Part shown: one piece after another, positions 52,766-63,179 of the stretch | Layout of the letters: each line of letters starts with the position of its first letter | Numbering within the stretch: position 1 is the stretch's first letter | The notes under the pieces: model-generated | Database searches by the model: none | What the model was told of the DNA's origin: nothing | The model's input: the letters and a program-made list of their open reading frames with translations, nothing else | Made by a program: the position numbers and the translations under genes | DNA from: Sphingopyxis sp. OAS728 | Lineage (GTDB): Bacteria; Pseudomonadota; Alphaproteobacteria; Sphingomonadales; Sphingomonadaceae | DNA length: 64,000 bases | Direction of reading: 5' to 3' | Assembly: GCF_014873485.1 (NCBI RefSeq) | Contig: NZ_JADBDT010000001.1 | Coordinates: 4,458,501 to 4,522,500 of the forward strand

Positions 52766-53380
52766 TTGAGGCAGCTAATGGCAAGTCGGCAAAAGGTTAC
52801 TCGTGCCTTCCTCTGGCTCGCCGTCCTTGCCGGGGGGCCGCTACTGGGTGCGAAATTATTCGATCTACTGGTCTTGGCGGGTGCGTGGGCCGCGTCTCCG
52901 CCCGCGTCGCTTGCCATGATGCCCTATGGCAAAGCATGGCCCGTCGATACCGGCGCCTTCTTTATCCCGCTTTCCGCCGCAATGCTGATCGCAGGGTTCG
53001 GTGCACTTGCTGCCGGATGGCGCACTCCATGGCACTACCGCTGGATGCTATGCCTCCCCTCGATCGGTATCTTGCTCCTGCTTATACTGACCGTGGCGGC
53101 GTTCTGGCCGATGAACGCAGCGCTATATTATCATGGTGTTCACTCACCCAAGGACACGATTACGGACGCCCAATCGATTGTCATGACCAAGCAATGGATC
53201 GCCTTGGATTGGTTGCGCGTCGCAGGCGCAGGCGTCGCCTTCGTTGCACCGTTGCGAGCGCTGACATTACCTTGGCCTGAGGAGCTCGCACCACAAGACC
53301 CACTCATTGTGCGAATAATGCTAGCTATTACCTTGGCCGGCGTGGGAGCGTTTGCCATATGGTTCATGTCAAACTTGTGA
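52766..53380 (+). CDS. Membrane protein of unknown function
   Basis: A 204-residue protein with four to five hydrophobic segments (FLWLAVLAGGPLLGAKLFDLLVLAG in part: WLAVLAGGPLLGAKLFDL; GFGALAAGW; IGILLLLILTVAAFW; IMLAITLAGVGAFAIWFM). A TTG start follows GGGAGG by 4 bases. No family recognised with confidence. Confidence 0.55.
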   Translation: MRQLMASRQKVTRAFLWLAVLAGGPLLGAKLFDLLVLAGAWAASPPASLAMMPYGKAWPVDTGAFFIPLSAAMLIAGFGALAAGWRTPWHYRWMLCLPSIGILLLLILTVAAFWPMNAALYYHGVHSPKDTITDAQSIVMTKQWIALDWLRVAGAGVAFVAPLRALTLPWPEELAPQDPLIVRIMLAITLAGVGAFAIWFMSNL

Positions 53381-53422
53381 CAAAGCTGTCGTCGCAAGCT
53401 GTGACAGTCCACCTCGCGCGTA

Positions 53423-53478
53423 GAACGTCTGCTTCCCTCGGTTGACCGTCTTGAAGCTGCCAGTCCGAAATCGGCCAC
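53423..53478 (+). repeat. Intergenic repeat copy D
   Basis: Begins GAACGTCTGCTTCCCTC and ends CAGTCCGAAATCGGCC. It forms a tandem pair with copy E. Confidence 0.75.
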
Positions 53479-53506
53479 TAGCTGTCATTCTCGCTCCACC
53501 GGCCAC

Positions 53507-53562
53507 GAATGTCCGCTTCTCTAGGTTCTCAGCTGCGAAGCTGCCAGTCCGAAACCGGCCAA
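53507..53562 (+). repeat. Intergenic repeat copy E
   Basis: Begins GAATGTCCGCTTCTCTA and ends CAGTCCGAAACCGGCC. It shares the AAGCTGCCAGTCCGAAA block with copy D. Confidence 0.75.
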
Positions 53563-53614
53563 GCGGCGCCGCGAGAAGCGCGGTTCGTTCGATGACGGCG
53601 AAATGCCGTCGCGC

Positions 53615-53986
53615 TCATCGTCCGCTGTAAGGCTCACCTCTTCGGGTTCGCGCGCCGATCAGCACCCGGGGCATGTTTCCTCGTTCACGAACTGTGAGAA
53701 AGACGAGGTAGGGAAGCAGGAAACCCGCGCCTCCGAAAAAGGCGATGAGCGCGAGGAGCAGGGCGATCGCACTGAATCCATTCCGCCAAGCCGTCCAAAG
53801 CGCAGAGAGGATGAGAAAGCAGAGAAAATCGAGGTTGAACTGCCCGGGCCATCCCAGCTTCGCTACGTCTCCGAAAAAGATCGGTAACAATCCAAGGCCG
53901 TGGCGGGAAATGACTACAGCGGTGTAGGCGGCCAGCGCCAGCCAAAGGATGATCAAAAAACTACGAAACGACCCCATCGACGACAA
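53615..53986 (-). CDS. Small membrane protein
   Basis: A 123-residue protein with three membrane segments (FLIILWLALAAYTAVVIS, LDFLCFLILSALWTA, AIALLLALIAFFGGAGFLLPYLVFL in part: LLLALIAFFGGAGFLLPY). Basic C-terminus. Unknown function. Confidence 0.55.
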   Translation of the reverse strand: MSSMGSFRSFLIILWLALAAYTAVVISRHGLGLLPIFFGDVAKLGWPGQFNLDFLCFLILSALWTAWRNGFSAIALLLALIAFFGGAGFLLPYLVFLTVRERGNMPRVLIGARTRRGEPYSGR

Positions 53987-54195
53987 TCTGCCACGAGAAT
54001 GTTAAGGCTGCAATCGCGGCTTTGAGTCCGCGACTGGATCATGCCAAATTTCTACTTTCATGCGACGATGGCTTACGCGCCGCTGCGCAACGCAGGTCTT
54101 GCCATAGGCAAGATGGATTTCATGCCGCACATGGCCCGTCACCAAGTCGCGCCCGAATAACGACCGTCGAGAAGGCTCCGGCCTGTGACCGCGGG

Positions 54196-54543
54196 CTACC
54201 CCATTATAGCGGCGATTGCCCGTTCGAGCTCGGCAATCCTGAAAGGTTTGCGAAGAACTGGCCGGCCATCAAATTCAGCCGCCATGATCGTCGCATCTCC
54301 GCTCGTCGCTATGAAAGCCTTCCCGGCATCGCTCAACGCGGAAGCGACCGCCTCGCTCGTTTTGCCATCGGCAAGGTGAACATCCAATATTGCGAGGTCG
54401 AAATCTCGCTTCGCGACGAGATCCAGCGCCTCCGCGACGGTCGCTGCGGTTACCACGATCTCGTGTCCAAGCACGTCGAGATACCCCTCAAGCATCATCG
54501 CCACCAGCGGATCGTCTTCTACAAGAAACACCCTTATCATCAT
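54196..54543 (-). CDS. Single-domain response regulator
   Basis: A 115-residue receiver domain without output domain: acidic pair (VEDD, residues 8-11), phospho-acceptor Asp54 (AILDVHLADG) and Lys near 101 (VLRKPF). It may serve as a phosphate sink or partner for a hybrid kinase such as the one at 5821; there is no kinase next to it. Confidence 0.9.
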   Translation of the reverse strand: MMIRVFLVEDDPLVAMMLEGYLDVLGHEIVVTAATVAEALDLVAKRDFDLAILDVHLADGKTSEAVASALSDAGKAFIATSGDATIMAAEFDGRPVLRKPFRIAELERAIAAIMG

Positions 54544-54619
54544 CCGTCCCTCATAGATCCGAAATCTGTAGCGCCAGTGTCTTCGATCACACGTCCCGTG
54601 CCCCTACCTTTCGTCGCGC

Positions 54620-55861
54620 TCAAAGTTCCACGCCGAGATGCTGGGCCACGGAGAATATGTCCTTGTCCCCTCGTCCGCACATGTTGACGATGATGATACT
54701 ATCTTTGGGCATCGTCGGCGCGATCCTGGCAACCGCGGCGACGGCGTGACTGGGCTCAAGCGCCGGGATGATACCCTCTGTTCTGCAAAGCAGCTGAAAG
54801 GCCTCGAGCGCGTCGGCGTCGGTCGCGGAGGTATAGTCCGCCCGCCCGATGTCCTTGAGCCATGCATGCTCGGGGCCGATGCCGGGATAATCGAGACCTG
54901 CGCTGATCGAATGGCCTTCGATGATCTGCCCGTCGTCATCCTGCAGCAGATAGGTCTTGTTGCCGTGAAGAATGCCGGGACGCCCGCCGGCCAGTGAGGC
55001 GGCATGTTCCTTGTCGAGGCCATGGCCGGCCGCCTCGACGCCGAGCATCTTCACCATCGGGTCGTCAAGGAACGGGTGAAAGAGACCGATCGCATTCGAT
55101 CCGCCGCCGATTGCAGCGACAAGGAGATCGGGCAGGCGGCCGGTACGGGCGAGCATCTGCTTGCGTGCTTCTCTGCCGATCACGCTCTGGAAATCGCGCA
55201 CAAGTTCCGGATAGTGATGCGGGCCGGCCGCAGTGCCGATGATGTAGAAAGTGTCCTCGACATGGGCGACCCAGTCGCGCAGCGCCTCGTTCATCGCGTC
55301 CTTCAGCGTCTCGGCGCCGGCCGTGACCGGCACGACCTCGGCGCCCAGCAGCTTCATGCGGAAGACATTGGGCGCTTGCCGCGCGATGTCGGCGGCGCCC
55401 ATATAGACGACGCAGGGCAGGCCAAAGCGCGCGCAGACGGTTGCCGTCGCCACCCCGTGCTGGCCCGCGCCCGTTTCCGCGATGATGCGGGTTTTGCCCA
55501 TCCGGATCGCCAGCAGGATCTGCCCGACGCAATTGTTGATCTTGTGGGCGCCTGTGTGATTGAGTTCGTCGCGCTTGAACCAGATTTGAGCGCCGCCGAG
55601 CGCGGACGTCAACCGCGGCGCGAAATATAGCGGACTGGGACGGCCGACATAATGTTCGAGCAGGTCGTCGAACTCGGCCTGGAAGGCCGGGTCGCGCTTT
55701 GCGGCTCGATATTCGCGCTCCAGATCGAGGATGAGGGGCATGAGCGTTTCGGGGACGAAGCGGCCCCCGAATTTCCCGAAATGACCCGCTTCGTCCGGCT
55801 GCCCACGCAAGCTGTTCGGAAGATGGCCAAGATCGTCGGATGGTTGTGGAGACCGCATCAT
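54620..55861 (-). CDS. trpB: Tryptophan synthase beta subunit (orphan copy)
   Basis: A 413-residue PLP enzyme of the TrpB1 type. The PLP Lys ([13 protein letters not shown]), the GGGSNAIG phosphate loop and the C-terminal MCGRGDKD block are all intact. It condenses indole with serine. TrpA and TrpF are not next to it, so it is either a second copy or acts with an alpha subunit coded elsewhere. ATG 55861 and 55858 are both possible starts. Confidence 0.93.
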   Translation of the reverse strand: MMRSPQPSDDLGHLPNSLRGQPDEAGHFGKFGGRFVPETLMPLILDLEREYRAAKRDPAFQAEFDDLLEHYVGRPSPLYFAPRLTSALGGAQIWFKRDELNHTGAHKINNCVGQILLAIRMGKTRIIAETGAGQHGVATATVCARFGLPCVVYMGAADIARQAPNVFRMKLLGAEVVPVTAGAETLKDAMNEALRDWVAHVEDTFYIIGTAAGPHHYPELVRDFQSVIGREARKQMLARTGRLPDLLVAAIGGGSNAIGLFHPFLDDPMVKMLGVEAAGHGLDKEHAASLAGGRPGILHGNKTYLLQDDDGQIIEGHSISAGLDYPGIGPEHAWLKDIGRADYTSATDADALEAFQLLCRTEGIIPALEPSHAVAAVARIAPTMPKDSIIIVNMCGRGDKDIFSVAQHLGVEL

Positions 55862-55976
55862 GTCGGTGCAATCCCGGCAGGAGACCCGCGCGAGGCGGCG
55901 CCGCACAGAATTCTGGCGAGCGCCTCATGGGGGCGGGTAACGCTCGCGAGACCGGTCCGGATTCTCGACCGGCGCA

Positions 55977-56576
55977 TCAATAGCCCATCAGTGCGAGCAC
56001 TTCCTTGCGGCTCCGCTGGTCGTCGAGGAAGCAGCCGAGGAGCCGGCTCGTGACCATGCCGACGCCGGGCGTGCGCACGCCGCGCCCGGTCATGCAGCCA
56101 TGCTGGGCGTCGATCACCACGGCGACGCCGTGCGGACGGAGATTGTCCCAGATGCATCGGGCGACCTCGGCGGTCAGCCGCTCCTGCACCTGCAGCCGGC
56201 GCGCATAGCCGTTCAGCACGCGCGCGAGCTTGGAGATGCCGACGACGCGGTCGCGGGGGAGGTAGGCGATCGACGCCTTTCCGGTGATCGGCGCCATATG
56301 ATGCTCGCAATGCGACTGGAACGGGATGTCGCGCAGCAAGACGATCTCGTCATAGCCGCCGACCTCTTCGAAGGTGCGCGAGAGATGCACCGCCGGATCC
56401 TCGTCATACCCCTGGCAATAATCCTTCCAGGCACGCGCGACGCGCTTCGGTGTGTCGAGCAGGCCTTCGCGATTAGGATCCTCGCCGACCCAGCGCAGCA
56501 GCGTCTCCACCGACGCGAGAACCTCGGGGGGTATCGCGCCGTCAACGGTGGGGCTGGAAGGGGGCACGTGAAGCAT
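55977..56576 (-). CDS. folE: GTP cyclohydrolase I
   Basis: A 199-residue enzyme. The zinc ligands are present (HCEHHMAP and QHGCMTGRG), and the R139/K136-type stretch ([21 protein letters not shown] in parts: [13 protein letters not shown]) matches. It opens tetrahydrofolate synthesis from GTP. AGGAGG lies 8 bases before ATG 56576. Confidence 0.95.
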   Translation of the reverse strand: MLHVPPSSPTVDGAIPPEVLASVETLLRWVGEDPNREGLLDTPKRVARAWKDYCQGYDEDPAVHLSRTFEEVGGYDEIVLLRDIPFQSHCEHHMAPITGKASIAYLPRDRVVGISKLARVLNGYARRLQVQERLTAEVARCIWDNLRPHGVAVVIDAQHGCMTGRGVRTPGVGMVTSRLLGCFLDDQRSRKEVLALMGY

Positions 56577-56856
56577 GGTCCTGGCCTCCTGACGGCGAAG
56601 TGTTGGCGTTCCGGGAGGGGAGGAGAGGGAGGTGGACCGCCGGATCGGCGCATGCCCGAGCGCAGCATGGCGTCGCAACATGTCCCTTGGGGCAGATCGC
56701 CGGTTGGAAGCCCGTTTCGTGCACGGACCTCGGGTGAGCCCCGGAACGCAGAAATGCCCTTCGCTCGCTTGACGAGGCGTGGCGCGGTGCGCGGCGGCTG
56801 GTGAATAGGGCGGTATGGAAATGCGGGGGCGGCGGTGGCCCGCCGCCCCCGGTCTG

Positions 56857-58494
<1,638 letters not shown>

Positions 58495-58524
58495 TCACTG
58501 GCTGAATTCAGAAATGGCGACCGA

Positions 58525-58839
58525 TCAAGCCGCCTGCTTGAGCGCCTCGGCCTGCTCGATCACCCCGAGGATGTCGCTCTCTTTCATGATGAGCAGCTCC
58601 TCGCCGTCGATGCGAACCTCGGTGCCCGACCATTTGCCGAACAGGATCCGGTCGCCGGCCTTGACGTCGAGCGCGGTGACCGTGCCGTCCTCGGCGCGGA
58701 CGCCGGGACCGACGGCGACGACTTCGCCTTCCTGCGGCTTTTCCTTGGCGGTGTCGGGGATGATGATGCCGCCCGAGGTTTTCTCCTCGGCTTCGATGCG
58801 GCGGACGACCACACGGTCGTGCAAGGGTCGGAAATGCAT
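58525..58839 (-). CDS. groS: Co-chaperonin GroES
   Basis: A 104-residue co-chaperonin with the mobile loop [19 protein letters not shown] and the [14 protein letters not shown] core. GGAGGT lies 6 bases before ATG 58839. It caps the GroEL ring. Confidence 0.95.
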   Translation of the reverse strand: MHFRPLHDRVVVRRIEAEEKTSGGIIIPDTAKEKPQEGEVVAVGPGVRAEDGTVTALDVKAGDRILFGKWSGTEVRIDGEELLIMKESDILGVIEQAEALKQAA

Positions 58840-58904
58840 GCATAACCTCCATGTTGCATAACGATATGATAAGCCGGCGCGCCTGTCCGGGACGCGCGGC
58901 GCCG

Positions 58905-58938
58905 ATGAGCTAGGAAGCGGAATTTTTTGCTTCAAGAG
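58905..58938 (-). promoter_or_regulatory. Sigma-32-like promoter of groES-groEL
   Basis: Minus strand: CTCTTGAA, 16 bases, then CCTAGCTCAT. The hsp20 gene has the same element with the same spacing (60277-60310). It lies about 66 bases before groES. Confidence 0.65.
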
Positions 58939-59099
58939 GGGCGACGAAAATTTTTTCGTCTTCTCGTCAGCGCAAAACAAGTGATCCTTATCAAGGGGCT
59001 GAGACCTCTTGACTCGACTCGCTTCGTTCCCAAAATTTGTGGCTACGGCACCCTGCCGCACGATGAGAAAGGAAAGGCCAAAAGGAAGGAGGCACGATC

Positions 59100-59327
59100 A
59101 TGTCCGAGCCATTTTCCCGTTTTCTTCACCCCTTTGACGTGGCGCGTCACCCGAGCCTCGAGCCCGAGGTCAAGCGCGCCCTCCTGGCATCCTGGGCATC
59201 GGATCGCTCGGCGGTCCGAAACAAGCCCGCGCTACGCAAGCCGCCCGGCGCGCGCCGCGCTGTGGCGGTCGACGACGTGCTCGCGGCGCTTAGGTCGCTC
59301 GACGGCGGTGAGGCGCGCACGCCATGA
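59100..59327 (+). CDS. Small hypothetical protein before usg-like gene
   Basis: A 75-residue protein (FSRFLHPFDVARHPSLEPEVKRALLASWASDRSAV in parts: HPSLEPEVKRALLASWASDR). AAGGAGG lies 7 bases before the ATG. It overlaps the usg-like start by ATGA. Such neighbours of Usg are common in sphingomonads. Function unknown. Confidence 0.75.
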   Translation: MSEPFSRFLHPFDVARHPSLEPEVKRALLASWASDRSAVRNKPALRKPPGARRAVAVDDVLAALRSLDGGEARTP

Positions 59328-59593
59328 CCGATCGGGCGCTGATCGCGCAGCTGGACGGCTATGGGCTGACGACCGCCGAGGTCCATTATTACCGGCCCGA
59401 CCATCCCTCATTGCTCCAGCTCTTTGTCTGGCAGGATTATGACCTGCCGCCGGATTTTCCGGCGCTGTTCGATTTTCTTGCCATGTGGAGGCGCCAGATC
59501 GAAGCCGCGCTCCACTCGGTGCGGATCGCGCATGATGCGCTGGTCGGGCCCGCCGAGTGGCGCGTGGCGGACATCATTCGCTCGCTTGATTAG
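59324..59593 (+). CDS. Usg-like protein
   Basis: An 89-residue protein with the family blocks GYGLTTAEVHYYRPDHPSLLQ and FVWQDYDLPPDFPAL. Usg proteins are widespread in Alphaproteobacteria, of unknown role. Coupled to the gene before. Confidence 0.85.
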   Translation: MTDRALIAQLDGYGLTTAEVHYYRPDHPSLLQLFVWQDYDLPPDFPALFDFLAMWRRQIEAALHSVRIAHDALVGPAEWRVADIIRSLD

Positions 59594-59695
59594 CCTGGCG
59601 GTTCCAGGGACACGCGGCGCGCCGGAGCAGGTCTGAGGCGATCGCGCTTCAGCAAGAGAGGGAGACACGCCGTTGGCGTGCCTCCCTTGTCGAGC

Positions 59696-60175
59696 TCAGG
59701 CGCTTTCGAGCGCCTTATCCATCGGCGCTTCGATCCGCTGCGGCTTGCCGGCACTGCTGCCGATCTCGATCTTGCGCGGCTTCATCGCCTCTGGGACGAC
59801 GCGGCTCAGTTCGATCGTGAGCAGCCCGTCGGCGAAGCTCGCGCGCCCGACCTCGATATAGTCGGCAAGCTGGAAGCGGCGCTCGAACGCGCGGCGGGCG
59901 ATGCCGCGGTGGAGATAGGCGCGTGTCGCATCCTCCTCGGCCGGCTTGCCCGTGACGCTGAGCTGGTTCTGCTGCGCGACGATCTCGATCTCGTCGGCCT
60001 TGAAACCGGGCACCGCCAGCGTGACGCGGAAACGGTCGTCGGCGTCGCGCACGATGTCGAAAGCAGGAAAGCCGTCCGACGTCTCGCCGCGCTGCCCCTT
60101 CTCGAGCAGGTCGAAGAGATGATCGAAGCCCACCGTCGAGCGGCGGTAGGGGGTGAAGTCAAAATCGGTTCTCAT
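59696..60175 (-). CDS. Small heat-shock protein Hsp20 (IbpA-like)
   Basis: A 159-residue alpha-crystallin-domain chaperone (MRTDFDFTPYRRSTVGFDHLF, FRVTLAVPGFKADEIEIVAQ, RRAFERRFQLADYIEVGRASFADGLLTIEL in parts: FADGLLTIELSR). It starts at ATG 60175 rather than TTG 60181, by family pattern. It holds unfolding proteins during stress. Confidence 0.93.
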   Translation of the reverse strand: MRTDFDFTPYRRSTVGFDHLFDLLEKGQRGETSDGFPAFDIVRDADDRFRVTLAVPGFKADEIEIVAQQNQLSVTGKPAEEDATRAYLHRGIARRAFERRFQLADYIEVGRASFADGLLTIELSRVVPEAMKPRKIEIGSSAGKPQRIEAPMDKALESA

Positions 60176-60276
60176 TTCCAAATTCTCCTGATTGAAGCAA
60201 TTCGGGCATGAGATGCGCCGGGACTTAGAGCCGGCGCTCTCTCTGTCCTAGGACGCGGAAAATCCCGCGTCCGGGA
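60176..60276 (-). ncRNA. Candidate RNA thermometer in the hsp20 leader
   Basis: The leader has two strong hairpins (60251-60258 with 60265-60272; 60215-60221 with 60231-60237) and then TTGCT just before the ribosome binding site AGGAG (60186-60190). ROSE-type thermometers of alphaproteobacterial hsp genes have this layout. Folding is inferred by eye. Confidence 0.4.
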
Positions 60277-60310
60277 ATGAGTTAGGAAAGCCGTTTTGCC
60301 GTTTCAAGAG
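60277..60310 (-). promoter_or_regulatory. Sigma-32-like promoter of hsp20
   Basis: Minus strand: CTCTTGAA, 16 bases, then CCTAACTCAT, nearly the same as the groES promoter. Confidence 0.65.
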
Positions 60311-60510
60311 CGTCGGGCCGCCCGGAAAGTCGGCTGACGTGTCGCGGCAGCCAGCGCGGTTCCCGAACCCCGGGGCGCCTGCGGGCATGCGGGAAATGGC
60401 ATCCAGTCTGCCCCTTGGTGCAGCTTGGCGGCGAGGGGCAAGTCGGAGACATGCGATCAAGGTCGCGGGGCACGGTCGCCGCGAGGCGTCCTGTCCGCGC
60501 GGAGATTGCA

Positions 60511-61569
60511 ATGACTGTCGAAGGGCCTCTGGTAACGGCTGAAATCGGGGATCGTTTCGTAGAGCCGGAGCCCGCCCCGTTTCCGGCGGGGCACCCCGCC
60601 GTGCCGGTCGACCGCATCGGCGTGCTTCTCGTAAACCTCGGGACGCCCGACGCGCCGACGAGCCGTGCGGTCCGGCGCTATCTCGCGGAATTTCTTTCCG
60701 ACCGGCGCGTTGTCGAACTGCCTTCGCTGATCTGGCAACCGATCCTGCGCGGGATCGTCCTTGCGGTTCGGCCGCGGAAATCCGCGCATGCCTACCGCGA
60801 AATCTGGACTTCAGAGGGCTCGCCGCTCGCCGCGATCACCCGCCGCCAGGCAAGGGCGCTTCAGGCTTCGCTCGGAGGTGACGCGGTGGTTGCGCATGCG
60901 ATGCGCTATGGCAGCAGCTCGATCGCGGACGGCATCGACGCGCTTCTTGCGGCAGGATGTCGCCGCATTCTCGTTGCGCCTCTTTATCCTCAATATTGCG
61001 CCGCAACGACCGCAAGCGTTGGCGATGCCGTCCAGGCGCATATGGCGCGCCTGCGCTGGCAGCCGGCGCTGCGCATCCTTCCACCCTATTATGATGACGA
61101 TCGCCATGTCGAGGCACTGGCGTCGTCGCTCGGACGTGCGATCGGTGACCTCGCCTTCGTACCCGACACGATCGTCGCGAGCTTCCACGGCATGCCGGAG
61201 CGCACTCTGCATCTTGGCGATCCCTATCACTGCATGTGCCTCAAGACCGCGCGTCGGTTGGGCGAGGTCTTGGGTAAGAGTGTCGTTACGAGCTTTCAGT
61301 CGCGCTTCGGCAAGGCCAAATGGCTGACACCGGCAACCGACATGACGCTCGAAACGCTCGGGCGCGAAGGCCGGTCGGTGGCCGTGATCGCGCCGGGGTT
61401 CGCCGCGGATTGCCTCGAGACCCTCGAGGAAATCGCTATCCGCGGGCGCGAGCAGTTTCTTGCCGCCGGCGGACGCCATTTCGCTTATGTGCCCTGTCTC
61501 AACGACAGCGATGCCGGGATGGATATGCTCACCGCCCTGATAAGAAGCGAACTTTCGGGCTGGCTTTGA
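60511..61569 (+). CDS. hemH: Ferrochelatase
   Basis: A 352-residue enzyme that inserts iron into protoporphyrin IX. Family blocks include GVLLVNLGTPDAP, VAPLYPQYCAATTASV and the catalytic SFHGMPER with the late acidic FAADCLETLEEI. GGAG lies 7 bases before ATG 60511. It stands alone. Confidence 0.95.
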   Translation: MTVEGPLVTAEIGDRFVEPEPAPFPAGHPAVPVDRIGVLLVNLGTPDAPTSRAVRRYLAEFLSDRRVVELPSLIWQPILRGIVLAVRPRKSAHAYREIWTSEGSPLAAITRRQARALQASLGGDAVVAHAMRYGSSSIADGIDALLAAGCRRILVAPLYPQYCAATTASVGDAVQAHMARLRWQPALRILPPYYDDDRHVEALASSLGRAIGDLAFVPDTIVASFHGMPERTLHLGDPYHCMCLKTARRLGEVLGKSVVTSFQSRFGKAKWLTPATDMTLETLGREGRSVAVIAPGFAADCLETLEEIAIRGREQFLAAGGRHFAYVPCLNDSDAGMDMLTALIRSELSGWL

Positions 61570-61629
61570 GGGCTTTTGATTGTCGGGGCCGAGCTGCGCC
61601 AACAAGCGTCGCGCGGCCCCGATAATGTA

Positions 61630-62184
61630 TCAGGCGGGAAGCAGCACGGTGTCGATGACGTGGATCACGCCGTTCGACTGAAGAACGTCGGCGGGGCCGA
61701 TCTTCGCCGTGCCGCCCTTGGCGTCGCTCACATACCAGCTGCCATCCTTCTCCCAGACGGTGAGCTTGGCGCCCTGCACCGTGGTGAGCACGGCCTTGCC
61801 GCCATTGGCTTTGGCCTGCGCGGCAATATCGGTCGCGGTCAGGCGGCCCGGCACGACATGGTACGTCAGGATGCCCGTCAGCATCGCCTTGTTCTCCGGC
61901 TTGAGCAGCGTGTCGACGGTGCCGGCGGGGAGCTTGGCAAAGGCAGCGGTGGTGGGCGCAAAGACCGTGAAGGGGCCCGCTCCCGAAAGGGTCTCGGCGA
62001 GGCCAGCGGCTTTGACCGCCGCGACGAGTGTCGTGTGATCCTTCGAATTGGCGGCATTTTCGACGATGGTCTTGGTCTCATACATCGCGGCGCCGCCGAC
62101 CATCGGGTTCTTGGCGGCCGCGATGCCGCCGGCGAGCGCAAGCGCTGCTGCGGCGAGCGAAAGAGAGATACGGGAAATAGCCAT
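61630..62184 (-). CDS. Fasciclin-domain secreted protein
   Basis: A 184-residue protein with a signal peptide (SRISLSLAAAALALAGGIAA) and a FAS1 domain (GPFTVFAPTTAAFAKLPAGT, LTYHVVPGRLTATDIA, NGVIHVIDTVLLP). Adhesion-type periplasmic or extracellular protein of unknown partner. AAAAGGAA lies about 5 bases before the ATG. Confidence 0.92.
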   Translation of the reverse strand: MAISRISLSLAAAALALAGGIAAAKNPMVGGAAMYETKTIVENAANSKDHTTLVAAVKAAGLAETLSGAGPFTVFAPTTAAFAKLPAGTVDTLLKPENKAMLTGILTYHVVPGRLTATDIAAQAKANGGKAVLTTVQGAKLTVWEKDGSWYVSDAKGGTAKIGPADVLQSNGVIHVIDTVLLPA

Positions 62185-62403
62185 TGGTCATTCCTTTTCG
62201 AATGTTCGTCCCGGGGGGATAGGACAGCTATGGAATTAGGCGCGCCGCTCCGCCGCGGCGACCTGTCCTTTGGGGCGGGTTATCCGGCCCGCTCGCGGTG
62301 GCCCATCGCCGCTAACGATAACGGCACTTCCTCCTCCCATCGGCTGCAGGCAAATTGGCGGCAGGCTGGACCATCGACGCAGCCGGGCGAGAAGGGGGCT
62401 TCC

Positions 62404-62820
62404 ATGCCGTTTGAGGGATCGTTCGCAGACCGGCTGGCGCTTCGCGACCTGCTCGACACCTATGCCGATGCGGTCAACCGTGCCGACAGCGAGGCTTGGG
62501 CCGCGACGTGGGACGAAGGCGGCCGATGGTCGCTTCCCGGGTTCGGAATATTCGAGGGCAAGGCGAAGATCGTCGACACCTGGCGCGCGGCGATGCGCGC
62601 CTTTCCCGACATCGTCTTTCGCGCCTGGCCCGGATCGATCGAGATCCATGGTGAGACTGCGGCCATGCGATCCTACACCGAGGAAATCTTCCTGCGCGAC
62701 GGCGCCCTTCACCGGACCCTTGGTATCTATGACGACCTCTGCCGCCGGATCGACGGCCGGTGGCTATTTGCAGAGCGGCGGTTTCGGCCGTTGCCGCAGC
62801 TTTCAAAAGGTGAGGTGTAG
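62404..62820 (+). CDS. SnoaL/NTF2-like protein
   Basis: A 138-residue cone-fold protein (FADRLALRDLLDTYADAVNR, AWAATWDEGGRWSLPG, YDDLCRRIDGRWLFAERRF). Family members are polyketide-type cyclases, dehydratases or ligand-binding proteins. Two bases separate it from the next gene. Confidence 0.85.
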   Translation: MPFEGSFADRLALRDLLDTYADAVNRADSEAWAATWDEGGRWSLPGFGIFEGKAKIVDTWRAAMRAFPDIVFRAWPGSIEIHGETAAMRSYTEEIFLRDGALHRTLGIYDDLCRRIDGRWLFAERRFRPLPQLSKGEV

Positions 62821-62822
62821 GC

Positions 62823-63161
62823 ATGAAGATCCTGATCCAGGCGGTCATCGATATCGATCCCGAGACGCGCGGAGAGGCGCTGGCGGGTGCGCGCGGATGG
62901 ATCGAAGGCGCGCTCGTCCAGCCGGGTTGTCTCGCTTACGCCTGGACCCTTGATCCGCATGTGGCGACGCGCATCCACGTGTTCGAGGAATGGGACGGCG
63001 AAGCTACGCTCGCAGCGCATCTGGCCGGGCCGCAATACAGGGGAATGCTGGGGCATATCGGCGCATTTGGTGTCCGCGCGTCGTCGAGCCGCAAATTCGC
63101 GGTGTCGCGCGAAGGGCCCGTCTATAACAGCCACGGCGTGGCAAGTGCCGCTTTCGACTAG
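62823..63161 (+). CDS. Antibiotic-biosynthesis-monooxygenase (ABM) family protein
   Basis: A 112-residue dimeric ferredoxin-like fold (MKILIQAVIDIDPETRGEAL, GALVQPGCLAYAWTLDP, IHVFEEWDGEATLAAHL). Such proteins oxidise quinols or bind haem without cofactor. It is probably co-transcribed with the SnoaL-like gene. Confidence 0.85.
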   Translation: MKILIQAVIDIDPETRGEALAGARGWIEGALVQPGCLAYAWTLDPHVATRIHVFEEWDGEATLAAHLAGPQYRGMLGHIGAFGVRASSSRKFAVSREGPVYNSHGVASAAFD

Positions 63162-63179
63162 CGCCGCGGCCCTCACTCG

